A stretch of DNA of 64,000 bases from Haloarcula sp. DT43 (lineage in GTDB: Archaea > Halobacteriota > Halobacteria > Halobacteriales > Haloarculaceae): contig NZ_JAYMGZ010000005.1 of the NCBI RefSeq assembly GCF_037078405.1, positions 1 through 64,000 of the forward strand, in the 5' to 3' direction. Numbering within the stretch: the stretch's first letter is position 1; every line of letters begins with the position of its first letter. The position numbers were made by a program, and so were the translations under genes. Of the stretch, positions 34,499 to 42,908 are shown piece by piece. The notes beneath the pieces were generated by a model, which was not told where the DNA came from, ran no database searches, and saw nothing but the letters and a program-made list of their open reading frames with translations.

Positions 34499-35860
34499 TC
34501 ACTCTCGGACAGTTGGTTTGACGATGATTGGATCCTCGGCTTTTGTCGTCACCGACGGCTTGAGAGTTAGTTCCCTGTTCGACAGCAACTCGAATCGGTA
34601 CCGCTGTGCTATCGTTGCTACGACAAGCGTCGCCTCCAACATCGCAAAACGCTCACCGACACACCGGCGCGGACCGCCACCGAAGGGGAAATGAGCGAAC
34701 TGGGGGAGCTCTGCCTCGAAAGCGGATGACCACCTGTCTGGAACGAAGGCCTTTGGGTCCTCGAAGAAGCGCGGATCGCGGTGGACCACAATCTGATTCA
34801 TTGCGACAGTCGATCCTGCGGGGATGGTGTACCCCCCTATCTCGTCATCCTCGATTGGTTCCCGGAGGATACCGAACACGGGTGGATAGAGCCGCAGCGA
34901 CTCTTTGAGCACCTTTCGGGTATACGACAGCTTCGGAACGTCACTCAACGTCGGTCGGTCCTCGCCGAGCACCTCGTCCACCTCCGCGTACAGAGTCTCA
35001 AACACTGTCGGATGAGTGGCGAGAAGGTACCACGTGAAGGTAAGGGCGACTGCTGTCGTTTCATGGCCAGCGAACAGTAGCGTCATTGCCTCATCGCGGA
35101 GCTGTGACGTGTCCAGCTCTTGATTGCTGTCCGACCCGGCTCGGAGTAATGCGGACACGACGTCGTCGCTTGGGTCGGTCCGCCGTTGGGCAATGATCTC
35201 GTAGATGAACTCGTCTAACCGGTCGAGAGCTCGTTGGTACCGGCGATTCCGAGGGGTAGGGACCCAGGGTGGAAACGAGACGGGTCTGGCGGTTCGCTTC
35301 CGGAACTCGTCGGTGACTGCTTGGAAGTCCTGCCGAATCTGTGGCGCATCGGTCCGAATATCGATGTCGAACAGCGCGGCAGCCACAATCTCAAGCGTGA
35401 GTTCTGTCATGTCGGCCCCGATGTCCCGTGGCTCGCCCGGCGTCCAGGTCTCCAGGAGTCGGTCCGTCACCCTCGTCATCATCTCCGCGTAGCCAGCGAT
35501 ACGGTCGGGGTCGAACGCTGGCTCGACGAGGTGGCGCTGTCGTCGCCAGTCATCCCCCTCGTTCAGCAGCAGTCCCTTGCCGAGGAATTCCCCAAACTGG
35601 CGTGTGAGAAAAGACCCCTTCGTGTAATTCGTGTTGTTGTCGATGAGCACGTGGCGGATCTGGTCTGGATGGTTCAGCTGATAGAACGGCTGCCCAAGCA
35701 CCTCAATGGCGACTACATCACCATAATCACGGCGACAGGACTGGAGAAAGTCGAAGGTGTGACGACCAAAGTCGAGGGTGTTTCCCAGTAGTGGCAGTCC
35801 GCTGGGGCCGGGCGGTGGTTGCCGGGGCAATTCAGCGTTTTCCATAGGAGATAAAGACAT
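34499..35860 (-). CDS. Cytochrome P450 (453 aa)
   Basis: All key motifs are present: I-helix AGHETT (proton delivery), K-helix ExxR in LKESLRLYPP, the PERF-like PDRWS, and the haem-binding loop FPFGGGPRRCVGERF with the thiolate cysteine at C400. Full length for a soluble P450. It is a monooxygenase of unknown substrate, similar in motif form to the CYP102/174-like class of haloarchaeal and bacterial P450s. No ferredoxin or reductase gene is adjacent. ATG 35860 or 35845 may be the start. Confidence 0.93.
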   Translation of the reverse strand: MSLSPMENAELPRQPPPGPSGLPLLGNTLDFGRHTFDFLQSCRRDYGDVVAIEVLGQPFYQLNHPDQIRHVLIDNNTNYTKGSFLTRQFGEFLGKGLLLNEGDDWRRQRHLVEPAFDPDRIAGYAEMMTRVTDRLLETWTPGEPRDIGADMTELTLEIVAAALFDIDIRTDAPQIRQDFQAVTDEFRKRTARPVSFPPWVPTPRNRRYQRALDRLDEFIYEIIAQRRTDPSDDVVSALLRAGSDSNQELDTSQLRDEAMTLLFAGHETTAVALTFTWYLLATHPTVFETLYAEVDEVLGEDRPTLSDVPKLSYTRKVLKESLRLYPPVFGILREPIEDDEIGGYTIPAGSTVAMNQIVVHRDPRFFEDPKAFVPDRWSSAFEAELPQFAHFPFGGGPRRCVGERFAMLEATLVVATIAQRYRFELLSNRELTLKPSVTTKAEDPIIVKPTVRE

Positions 35861-36064
35861 TCAGATTACATAAATGGGTATGCGTACTTGATCAGTATAA
35901 CCGTCGCGCGGGACTCATTTCCGACTGCCGAAACCTGTTCATTCATACCCGTACTCAAAGAGTATGAGTGTGTAGACCTCCACGTTTAAGATGGCAACTC
36001 GTTTACGTTAACATATGTCGAAACGGATGTCACCAAAAGGTCGTCCGCGTGGAGTGTGGTGAGA

Positions 36065-36661
36065 ATGGCACCTGATAGGGACGAACAGGCCCAGACGAGA
36101 CACTCTGAGACGGCAGGAATTGGGCGCTGGCAGCGTGCGAGTATCCTGAGCGAGATCGTCGGTGGAGCCCTTGTGGGGTTGTCAGGACTAGCACTGTTCT
36201 CCGTGCTGAATGAGCGGGAGTTCGAGATTCTCACGCCATTTGCCGTGACCGGCTTCTTCCTGCTCGTCTTCGGGCTGTGGGCCTATTACAAGCGTGAGCA
36301 TAACTGGTTCGGCCGTCTTGCGAAACCGGCTTTCTGGGCTATGGCTGTCGGCACTGTCGTTACAGCTATCTCGCTTCCGATAGCCGAATATGGGCCCGGC
36401 GTCGCGTTTATCGGCTTTCTGCTCGGCCTACTGGTGGCGATGCTCGGTGCACTCGGATTCGGGGTTGCGATGATCCGGGCCGATGTCACCCCACGGAGCG
36501 CTGCCTGGCTCCTCATACTGGCTCTTCCAGTGGGGGTGCCGCTCACGATCGCGTTCACCACCTACGTGATGGGCGAAGGCGCTGATCCCTGGGGCGGACC
36601 CATGGCCTTCTACGGGTTTGCGTGGGTCCTCTTGGGCTCTCATCTTCGTAGAGGGAAATGA
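36065..36661 (+). CDS. Membrane protein with about six spans (198 aa)
   Basis: After a hydrophilic ~25 residues there are about six hydrophobic helices (ILSEIVGGALVGLSGLALFS, FAVTGFFLLVFGLWAYY, PAFWAMAVGTVVTAISLPIA, VAFIGFLLGLLVAMLGALGF, AAWLLILALPVGVPLTIAFT). ATG 36065 is preferred to the GTG at 36056. No family is recognised. It diverges from the P450 gene. Confidence 0.7.
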   Translation: MAPDRDEQAQTRHSETAGIGRWQRASILSEIVGGALVGLSGLALFSVLNEREFEILTPFAVTGFFLLVFGLWAYYKREHNWFGRLAKPAFWAMAVGTVVTAISLPIAEYGPGVAFIGFLLGLLVAMLGALGFGVAMIRADVTPRSAAWLLILALPVGVPLTIAFTTYVMGEGADPWGGPMAFYGFAWVLLGSHLRRGK

Positions 36662-36709
36662 ACACCGACACTCTCGGAGTTCTATACGGTAGACGGAGAG
36701 CCCAACTCC

Positions 36710-36805
36710 TGACCGACTCGCGCTCTGTATGCAGCAGCGTCTTTTCGATCTACCCTGGGTCTGTCAGTAACGGTGTGACCGATACAGAGCCTGTATGCAG
36801 CACGG
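36710..36805 (+). repeat. Two-module intergenic repeat, copy at 36.7 kb
   Basis: Module 1 is TGACCGACTCGCGCTCTG followed by TATGCAGCAGCG (36710-36739). Module 2 is CTGTCAGTAACGGTGTGACC followed by GATACAGAGCCTG and TATGCAGCACGG (36761-36805). Here both modules end in the same TATGCAGCA, which shows that they are related to each other. Confidence 0.7.
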
Positions 36806-36951
36806 AGACAACAACTGTTACACCGAATAATAGGTCTGAATTATTCATGAAGCCTGCGCATTGACCACCGAGTTGACTTCTCAAGCGGGTGTGGAGACTG
36901 TCCTCGGCCTCTCGATGGCTGGCGGTGCGGTCTCGGTCGTAATCGAGAACG

Positions 36952-37818
36952 TCACTCCCAAAGCGACTCGAACGTCCGATAGGAGAGCCATGACAGATCC
37001 CGGGCCGAGAGGTACTCAACGGCTTCCGGCCAGGAGAGACACTCTCGATAGGATGCGCAGTTGTCCAGCCAGGGATAATCCGAGCCGAGCATGAGCCGCT
37101 CGGGTCCGAACCACGCTAGGAGTTTCCGGACGAACATCCCGGCTGTCTCGTAGGGCCAATCGTCTCCCGACGCCCTCGGAACCGAGCTTACTTTCACGTA
37201 GACGTTCTCGTGCTCTGCCAGCGTCTCGATATCGGCCCAGGGCGCTTCGTCAGACTCCATTCCCTCGTCAGGCCAGCCCATATGTTCGAGGACGAACGTG
37301 ACATGGGGATTGGCCGCTGCGAGCGTGGCGAGCATTGAGTACTGTCCGGGTTTCGCAAGGACAAACACGGCTGCATCCTGCGTGGCGATCTCGTCGTACA
37401 GCGGGTCAAGCGCATCGTCGGCGATCCAGTCCGTCTGTCGATCCATCTGACCGGGCGTCTCCCCGTACTCAAAGGCAGCATGGAACCGAATACCGAGCAT
37501 CCGTTCGTGACCGGTCACGCGGCGAACAGCCTGTCGGAGGTCGGGTTCGTCTTGGAAGTATTCCATAACGCCGACGCCCCACAGACGCTCAGGATGGGCT
37601 TCGATCGCCCGGAGTGTGTACTCGTTGGCTCGTTCGTCGCGGCCGTAGATCGTCGTCGGCTGCAACACTCCTTCGTCGACTTCAGCCGCATCCATATCGG
37701 CAACAAGGTCAGTGTGGGAATACGGGCCAGACCACTCTGGCGGGAGGTTGGCACCGTACCAAGGCAAGTCGGCGGTATCGGGCCCCCAAACGTGAGTATG
37801 TGTATCAACCAGTCGCAT
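36952..37818 (-). CDS. Amidohydrolase-type TIM-barrel metal hydrolase (288 aa)
   Basis: The N-terminus MRLVDTHTHVWGPD carries the HxH metal motif. Later elements are GIRFHAAFEYGE, HVTFVLEHMGWPDEG (metal histidine) and the C-terminal RLMLGSDYPWLDN (catalytic aspartate). This is the layout of the amidohydrolase-2 family, which acts as decarboxylases or lactone hydrolases. ATG 37818 gives the standard start; the longer upstream frame crosses a repeat. Substrate unknown. Confidence 0.88.
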   Translation of the reverse strand: MRLVDTHTHVWGPDTADLPWYGANLPPEWSGPYSHTDLVADMDAAEVDEGVLQPTTIYGRDERANEYTLRAIEAHPERLWGVGVMEYFQDEPDLRQAVRRVTGHERMLGIRFHAAFEYGETPGQMDRQTDWIADDALDPLYDEIATQDAAVFVLAKPGQYSMLATLAAANPHVTFVLEHMGWPDEGMESDEAPWADIETLAEHENVYVKVSSVPRASGDDWPYETAGMFVRKLLAWFGPERLMLGSDYPWLDNCASYRECLSWPEAVEYLSARDLSWLSYRTFESLWE

Positions 37819-37890
37819 ACGACCGCAGTGAGCGGTCAGCTTTGTATAGTTGTGGTAAGGTATCATTGCACGGTTAGAAGGAGTCTGCAA

Positions 37891-37981
37891 GATACAACGC
37901 GTGTATCTTGCAGCATTTTCCAGAGTTGCCGGCCAACTTTCAGTATTGGTATGACCGATACAGAGGGTGGCTTCAGCACGG
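37891..37981 (+). repeat. Two-module intergenic repeat, copy at 37.9 kb
   Basis: Module 1 is diverged (GATACAACGCGTGTATCTTG followed by CAGCA, 37891-37915). Module 2 is well kept: CTTTCAGTATTGGTATGACC followed by GATACAGAGGGTGG and CTTCAGCACGG (37937-37981). It lies upstream of the amidohydrolase gene. Confidence 0.65.
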
Positions 37982-38083
37982 TCGGCGACAATTCGGCCTG
38001 GTCGGTCAGCACGAATTCCCGGATCAACAGGACCACATAACGCGACGCGACCGCGTAGACCCACGGACCGGCGTTCCCGGTGA

Positions 38084-38197
38084 CTATCCTGATAGCCCCA
38101 GAGCCACTCGTCGGGGAAGTTCGTCGGCGTGGTTGACCATCAGCTCGGGGAGCGGCCGGATCTCCTCGAACCGGGGCCCCTTCAGGATCACCGCCAC
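38084..38197 (-). CDS. Possible small protein or gene remnant (37 aa)
   Basis: From GTG 38197 the frame reads VAVILKGPRFEEIRPLPELM and then VNHADELPRRVALGLSG. Codon use is normal for the genome and the sequence is acidic and protein-like. It follows the PHP gene on the same strand after a perfect hairpin. It could be a tiny gene or the C-terminal remnant of a larger one. Confidence 0.35.
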   Translation of the reverse strand: MAVILKGPRFEEIRPLPELMVNHADELPRRVALGLSG

Positions 38198-38213
38198 TAC
38201 TGTCTGCCGTATC

Positions 38214-38231
38214 CACTCGACAGGTCGAGTG
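38214..38231 (-). terminator. Perfect hairpin CACTCGAC-AG-GTCGAGTG after the PHP gene
   Basis: Two 8-base arms with a 2-base centre lie 5 bases beyond the stop of the PHP gene on its transcribed side. It is a plausible transcription end or RNA-stabilising structure. No T-run follows, so the role is tentative. Confidence 0.35.
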
Positions 38232-38235
38232 CGGA

Positions 38236-38901
38236 TTAATCCTCGTGTGAGGACGTATGCCCCTTTATCTCGTGGATGTACGAATAGACTGTTCCGAGAG
38301 CTCTGAGTAGTGGTCCATCGCGGAAGACGGGTTCGACCCGTCCGTCTCGAATGGCTGCCGCGACTGTCTCCGGCGTCAGTCGGTCCACGTCGATGCGCGT
38401 CGAGATACGGCCAGCCTCGAACGGGAGGTGTGCATCGCTTCCGCCGACCATCGGAAGGTCTCGTTCCCGAGCGATCGTTTCGATCCGACGACGATACTCG
38501 GGGTGTTTCCCGTTGACTTCGATCGCGTCGAAATCTGCGTCACACGTCCGGAGGGTGCTGTTGCGAAACGGATGGGCAATGATCGCGGCACAATCGTGGG
38601 CGTGTGCTAGCTCTACAGCAGCCTGTGGGGAGAGTTTCCCCCGCTCGGTTCTGGTGGGTGGATCCGGTCCGACAACGAGCAGATGGCCCCGTGTCGTCGA
38701 TATCTCGATCCCGGGGAGGCAGGCATCACTGACGATCGTATCCGGACGGTAGAAGTCGTGGTTGGTGACAGCGATACCATCGAGTCCCCGGAACGCTGCC
38801 ATTCGGAGCGTCGCCAGCACCCCGTACGGATCGTACCCCGCCGCGACCTCTGGCTTCCAGTGGAAGAACCGACTGTGGGTGTGGAGGTCGCAGTCGAACA
38901 T
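38236..38901 (-). CDS. PHP-domain phosphoesterase (221 aa)
   Basis: MFDCDLHTHSRFF carries the HxH motif of PHP metal phosphoesterases, followed by DGIAVTNHDF, PGIEISTTRGHLLVVG, AIIAHPFRNS and MVGGSDAHLPFEAG. These are the expected metal ligands in order. The family hydrolyses phosphoesters of nucleotides or small molecules such as histidinol phosphate. ATG 38901 is the natural start. No pathway neighbours are seen. Confidence 0.88.
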   Translation of the reverse strand: MFDCDLHTHSRFFHWKPEVAAGYDPYGVLATLRMAAFRGLDGIAVTNHDFYRPDTIVSDACLPGIEISTTRGHLLVVGPDPPTRTERGKLSPQAAVELAHAHDCAAIIAHPFRNSTLRTCDADFDAIEVNGKHPEYRRRIETIARERDLPMVGGSDAHLPFEAGRISTRIDVDRLTPETVAAAIRDGRVEPVFRDGPLLRALGTVYSYIHEIKGHTSSHED

Positions 38902-38984
38902 AGCCTTTCTACGGGCAGCGATAGTTAAATCCCCGGACATCACCCACCCGTACAGTTTTCAGTAGCGATGTAGAGTATGTAGCA

Positions 38985-39905
38985 ATGGGTCCGACCCGGG
39001 TCGTCGTCAGGAATCCCAACAGCGGCGATGGCAAACGAACAAAGCGTGCGAAAACGATCGCGACCAACCGGGGCTGGGACGTACTCGACAGTCAGGGCGG
39101 TGAGCATACCATCGAACTGGCGGCCCAGGCCGCACGACGGGCCGACACGGTCGTCGCCTGTGGCGGTGACGGGACGCTCAACAAGACGGTCCAGGGTGTC
39201 CAGAACGCCGGCCTGCTCGACGACGTGTCGCTGGGCGTCCTCCCGGCAGGGACTGGCAACGACTTCGCCGACAACGTCGGTATCCGGGGGATCGACCACG
39301 CCTTCGAGGTCATCGAATCCGGCGAGTGCCGACGGCTCGATCTCGGTACGGCCAACGAGAGGCCGTTCCTGAACTCCTGTGTCGGGGGCCTGACCGCCGA
39401 GTCGAGTGCGAAGACGTCCCGCCCGCTCAAGCGACGACTGGGCGTCCTCGCGTATGTCCTGACGACGCTGTCTATGGCGCGCGAATTCGAACCGCTCTCC
39501 CTGTGGGTGTCCGTGGGTCCGGATCGTGACCCGGCGTGGGTTGGCGAGGCACTGATGTTACTCGTCGGGAACGGTCGACGGTTCCCCGGCGAACAGATGC
39601 GACAGGCCAACATGGAGGACGGGATGGTCAACGCCGTCATCATCGAGGACGCGCCAGCCATCGACTATCTCTCGAAAGGCGCAGCCGACAGACTCCTCCG
39701 TCGGCGAGCCAGCCACCTCACACGGCTCAAGGCCTCTCACCTCCACGTCACGCACGATGGCGACCCCGTTCAGTTCAGCCTCGACGGTGAGATGATCGAA
39801 ACGAACGAACTGACGATCGACAGTATTCCGAGCGCGATGCAGTTCTTCGTCGGCGACGACTACGATCCTGATCCGGAAGAATGGGGCAAACCCGTCCAGC
39901 AGTGA
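38985..39905 (+). CDS. Diacylglycerol kinase-type lipid kinase (306 aa)
   Basis: The catalytic-domain motif VVACGGDGTLNKTVQGV lies near residue 57, followed by VLPAGTGNDFADN, both diagnostic of the DAGK/YegS family. The C-terminal beta-sandwich region is also normal (VQFSLDGEMIETNELTI). It is expected to phosphorylate a lipid or polyisoprenoid diol at the membrane. A GAGTATGTA element precedes ATG 38985 at short distance, consistent with a leaderless start. The length is normal. Confidence 0.92.
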   Translation: MGPTRVVVRNPNSGDGKRTKRAKTIATNRGWDVLDSQGGEHTIELAAQAARRADTVVACGGDGTLNKTVQGVQNAGLLDDVSLGVLPAGTGNDFADNVGIRGIDHAFEVIESGECRRLDLGTANERPFLNSCVGGLTAESSAKTSRPLKRRLGVLAYVLTTLSMAREFEPLSLWVSVGPDRDPAWVGEALMLLVGNGRRFPGEQMRQANMEDGMVNAVIIEDAPAIDYLSKGAADRLLRRRASHLTRLKASHLHVTHDGDPVQFSLDGEMIETNELTIDSIPSAMQFFVGDDYDPDPEEWGKPVQQ

Positions 39906-40059
39906 CCTCGTTTCGAACGTGAATTCCACAAGCCGTTCCGTGTTATCGCCTTCGGCCATCTAGCCCTGGCTCTCGGACCGTGAGGCAACAAACGGAGTCT
40001 CGGTCGACGATACCCAGCAACAGGGGTCTGCCCAGATTCGAGGGTGCCCTACTCGCCTG

Positions 40060-40473
40060 TCAGAGCGTGTCATCGATTCGCTCGGTCGTCGTCTCGTTCA
40101 CGAAGTATGTTGCTTCGTATGGGCGACCGTCGGCGATCCCTGTCGGTTCGCCGGACCCGTCATCGCCGAAGGTCCAGTAGAACCCCACACTTACCACGAC
40201 CTCGTACCCGTCGTTCCGTTCACGCACCGAGACGACGCCTGCGCCGACTACGATTTCCTGTATCGTTTCCGTCTCTTCGTCGACGATTACGTTGTGACGG
40301 TACACCTCCTCGTATGCGGCGACGTACGGCCCAGCAGTCTGTTCGTCCAGCGTCGGTGGTCGATCCGGATACGCTTTCTTGCCGACCGACTCACCCGTCC
40401 CGAAACCACCGAGACACCCGCCGAGGCAGACGAGCACGGCGACCGTAAGAGCTGGGAGTGTGCGCGAGGCCAT
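40060..40473 (-). CDS. Small lipoprotein (137 aa)
   Basis: A signal peptide with lipobox-like end (ALTVAVLVCLGGCLGGFG) is followed by a hydrophilic domain with beta-strand character (GYEVVVSVGFYWTFGDDG). The lipid-anchored cysteine is probably C20. Its ATG stands two bases after the stop of the next lipoprotein gene, so the two form an operon. Function unknown, probably on the outer cell surface. Confidence 0.72.
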   Translation of the reverse strand: MASRTLPALTVAVLVCLGGCLGGFGTGESVGKKAYPDRPPTLDEQTAGPYVAAYEEVYRHNVIVDEETETIQEIVVGAGVVSVRERNDGYEVVVSVGFYWTFGDDGSGEPTGIADGRPYEATYFVNETTTERIDDTL

Positions 40474-40475
40474 TC

Positions 40476-41063
40476 TCACTCCAGTAGTATCGTGAATCCC
40501 CACAGTGCGGACGCTTCCGACTCTGCGTCGGGCGAGACAATCGAGACAGTGGTTTCGAAGCGGTACTCGCCGACCGGGAGGCACCCGTCCACGTCGGGCG
40601 TCGCGTAGAGGTCGACGAGGCGACTCCGTGAACTGCCAGCCTCGATTTCGACCGTCTGGTATTCCTCGGAAACCGGGACCCCCTCTGTGAGCCGCCAGCA
40701 GTCTGGTTCTGCGGGGTACTCACGGTCGTTTTCACCTGGGAGGAGCACGAGTGAGCCGGAGTCGTCAGTGACGTACTCGAAGTGAACGGCTCGTCCTTCG
40801 CCAACTCGCACCGGGTCGTCGCTGGTATTAGTGAGGGTCGTCCGGAGCCGTGGTGGATACTCGGGCGTGGCCGCCTCTCGGACGATCTCCATCGCGGGTC
40901 GAACGGGGAGGTCTGGCTCGTCGTCGGTCGAGACGACGGTGACGCCAGGCCCGCCCGTTCCCGACGGCCGGGTACCGCCAGACTCGCCACTCAAACACCC
41001 GGAGTGGAGACCCACCAGCGCGAGTCCGACTCCACTGAGCCAATGACGTCGTGTCGGGGCCAT
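40476..41063 (-). CDS. Tat-exported lipoprotein (195 aa)
   Basis: The N-terminus MAPTRRHWLSGVGLALVGLH has a twin-arginine motif and ends in a lipobox (HSGCLSG). The mature part looks like an immunoglobulin-like beta-sandwich (RLRTTLTNTSDDPVRVGEG, then QTVEIEAGSSRSRLVDLYAT). ATG 41063 is chosen because it gives a proper Tat signal. It is first in a two-gene lipoprotein operon. Function unknown. Confidence 0.75.
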   Translation of the reverse strand: MAPTRRHWLSGVGLALVGLHSGCLSGESGGTRPSGTGGPGVTVVSTDDEPDLPVRPAMEIVREAATPEYPPRLRTTLTNTSDDPVRVGEGRAVHFEYVTDDSGSLVLLPGENDREYPAEPDCWRLTEGVPVSEEYQTVEIEAGSSRSRLVDLYATPDVDGCLPVGEYRFETTVSIVSPDAESEASALWGFTILLE

Positions 41064-41218
41064 AATCGCTATAGAACCGACAGGGTTGTAATATTGTCTA
41101 TTAAAGTTAATTATCATTCCGATATAATAAGTGCTGGACGGTCCGGACGATTGCCCGCCAGAAGTCGATCGAACACACGAACCAGTCAGCGGTTGGTGTA
41201 CCGCGTGTATCCGCGCTC

Positions 41219-42637
41219 TCAGTCGCGTTCGATCGCAGTGTGGATCTTGAGGACGTTCGAGGTTCCAGTCCCCGCCTCGTCGTTTCGAGGGCCAGAGAGA
41301 ACGATGATCCGGTCACCCTGCGAGACGACATCGGTATCGAGTGCCGACCCGACAGCGATATAGATTACTTCGTCGGTACTGGTCGCTGTGGCGGTCGGTG
41401 GACCAGTAACGATGCCACCAGAGAGCGCGAGGCGACGACAGACGGACCGAGAGGGTGTCGCTGCGATAACCGGAATCGACGGACGGAACTTCGCCACTCG
41501 AACTGCTGTCTTCCCCGATGCAGTCGCGACGACGAGCGCGGCTGCATCGGTATCGTGTCCGAGAAGCCCCGCCGAGTGTGCGAGGGCGTCTGACTGTGAC
41601 CCGGGAGCGGGGACGTGCTGTTTGCGGCTGTCGTCGTAATCAGTCGTCTCTTCGACGCGTCGGATGATCCGGTCCATCGTCTCGACGACGCGGACCGGAT
41701 GGTCACCCACTGCCGTCTCACCAGATAGCATCACGGCGTCAGTCCCATCCAGGACAGCGTTGGCAACATCGGAGGCTTCTGCACGCGTCGGGCGGCGGGC
41801 CCGAATCATCGATTCGAGCATCTCCGTGGCGGTGATGACTGGCGTCCCTGTCTCCCGGCACAGTCGGATGATGTGTTTCTGGACGACTGGCACCGACTCC
41901 AGTGGAATCTCGACCCCTAGGTCACCCCGAGCGACCATGATTCCCGAGGCAGTATCGACGATGTCCGTCAGATTCCGAACTGCGACCCCGCGCTCGATTT
42001 TTGCGACGAGCGGAATCGTCGCACCACGGTCGGCTAACGCACGCTCGATCGTCCGGATAGAGTCTCCGTCCCGGACGAAACTCGCCGCGACGAAATCGAC
42101 GCCGTTCTCTGCCGCGATTGTCAGTTCACGCTGGTCACGATCCGTGATCGTCGGTAGGCCGAGTTCGATGCCCGGGACGATCACACCTTTCCGGCCACGA
42201 AGCTCTGCGCTGTTCTTGACCCTGGCTGTCACAACGTCACCGTCGACAGCCGTGACTGTCGTCTCGATCCGCCCATCGTCGAGGAGTATCCTGTCACCGG
42301 GTTCGACGGCCGTAAGGTCGTGTGAGAGACCGATTCGCTGGGCTGTCGTCGTCGTCCCCTCGACGTACTCGACCGTCGACCCTGCCGCCAGTGTGACTGT
42401 CCCGTCCATGGCCGCAGTCCGGACTTTGGGACCGGCGATATCGTGGAGGATCGCTATCGGCCTGTCGAGCGACTGCTCGACAGTCCGGATCGTCTCGATC
42501 AAATTCCGTCGGTCCTCGGGCGAACCGTGACTCGAATTCAACCGGGCGACCGACATCCCCGCCTCGGCGAGTCGTCGAATTGATTCCCGTGTGTCAGACG
42601 CTGGCCCGATCGTACAGACGATCTTCGTATTTCTCAT
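41219..42637 (-). CDS. pyk: Pyruvate kinase (472 aa)
   Basis: Clear family motifs: MRNTKIVCTIGPASDTRESI at the start, VARLNSSHGSPEDRR, the metal-binding GIMVARGDLGVEIPLE, and ITATEMLESMIRARRPTRAE with DVANAVLDGTDAVMLSGETA. Length is normal. It catalyses the last ATP-forming step of glycolysis. The substrate loop reads LNSSHG where most bacteria have LNFSHG, within haloarchaeal variation. The flanking genes are unrelated and it appears to be a single-gene unit. Confidence 0.95.
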   Translation of the reverse strand: MRNTKIVCTIGPASDTRESIRRLAEAGMSVARLNSSHGSPEDRRNLIETIRTVEQSLDRPIAILHDIAGPKVRTAAMDGTVTLAAGSTVEYVEGTTTTAQRIGLSHDLTAVEPGDRILLDDGRIETTVTAVDGDVVTARVKNSAELRGRKGVIVPGIELGLPTITDRDQRELTIAAENGVDFVAASFVRDGDSIRTIERALADRGATIPLVAKIERGVAVRNLTDIVDTASGIMVARGDLGVEIPLESVPVVQKHIIRLCRETGTPVITATEMLESMIRARRPTRAEASDVANAVLDGTDAVMLSGETAVGDHPVRVVETMDRIIRRVEETTDYDDSRKQHVPAPGSQSDALAHSAGLLGHDTDAAALVVATASGKTAVRVAKFRPSIPVIAATPSRSVCRRLALSGGIVTGPPTATATSTDEVIYIAVGSALDTDVVSQGDRIIVLSGPRNDEAGTGTSNVLKIHTAIERD

Positions 42638-42908
42638 CGGTGTTCACGTCACTCCGGCTATCCCATCGCGGGGGGAATCGTCGCTGTTCATACAGAGACC
42701 ACTCGGGGGATCAACAATAGGCTTGGTAACGGTCTAACCTCGGTGACACCTCTCGGAAGGTTGAGTGGGATAGCTTCGGGCCGATATGGTGTGCGTGGTA
42801 ATTCGATATTACGTACAGATGTCAGCAACGTCAATAATCACCCCGAACTACAGCGGTAAGCCACGACTACACTTATCTACAGCCAGGATGAGAGGGACGG
42901 TAACGGAA

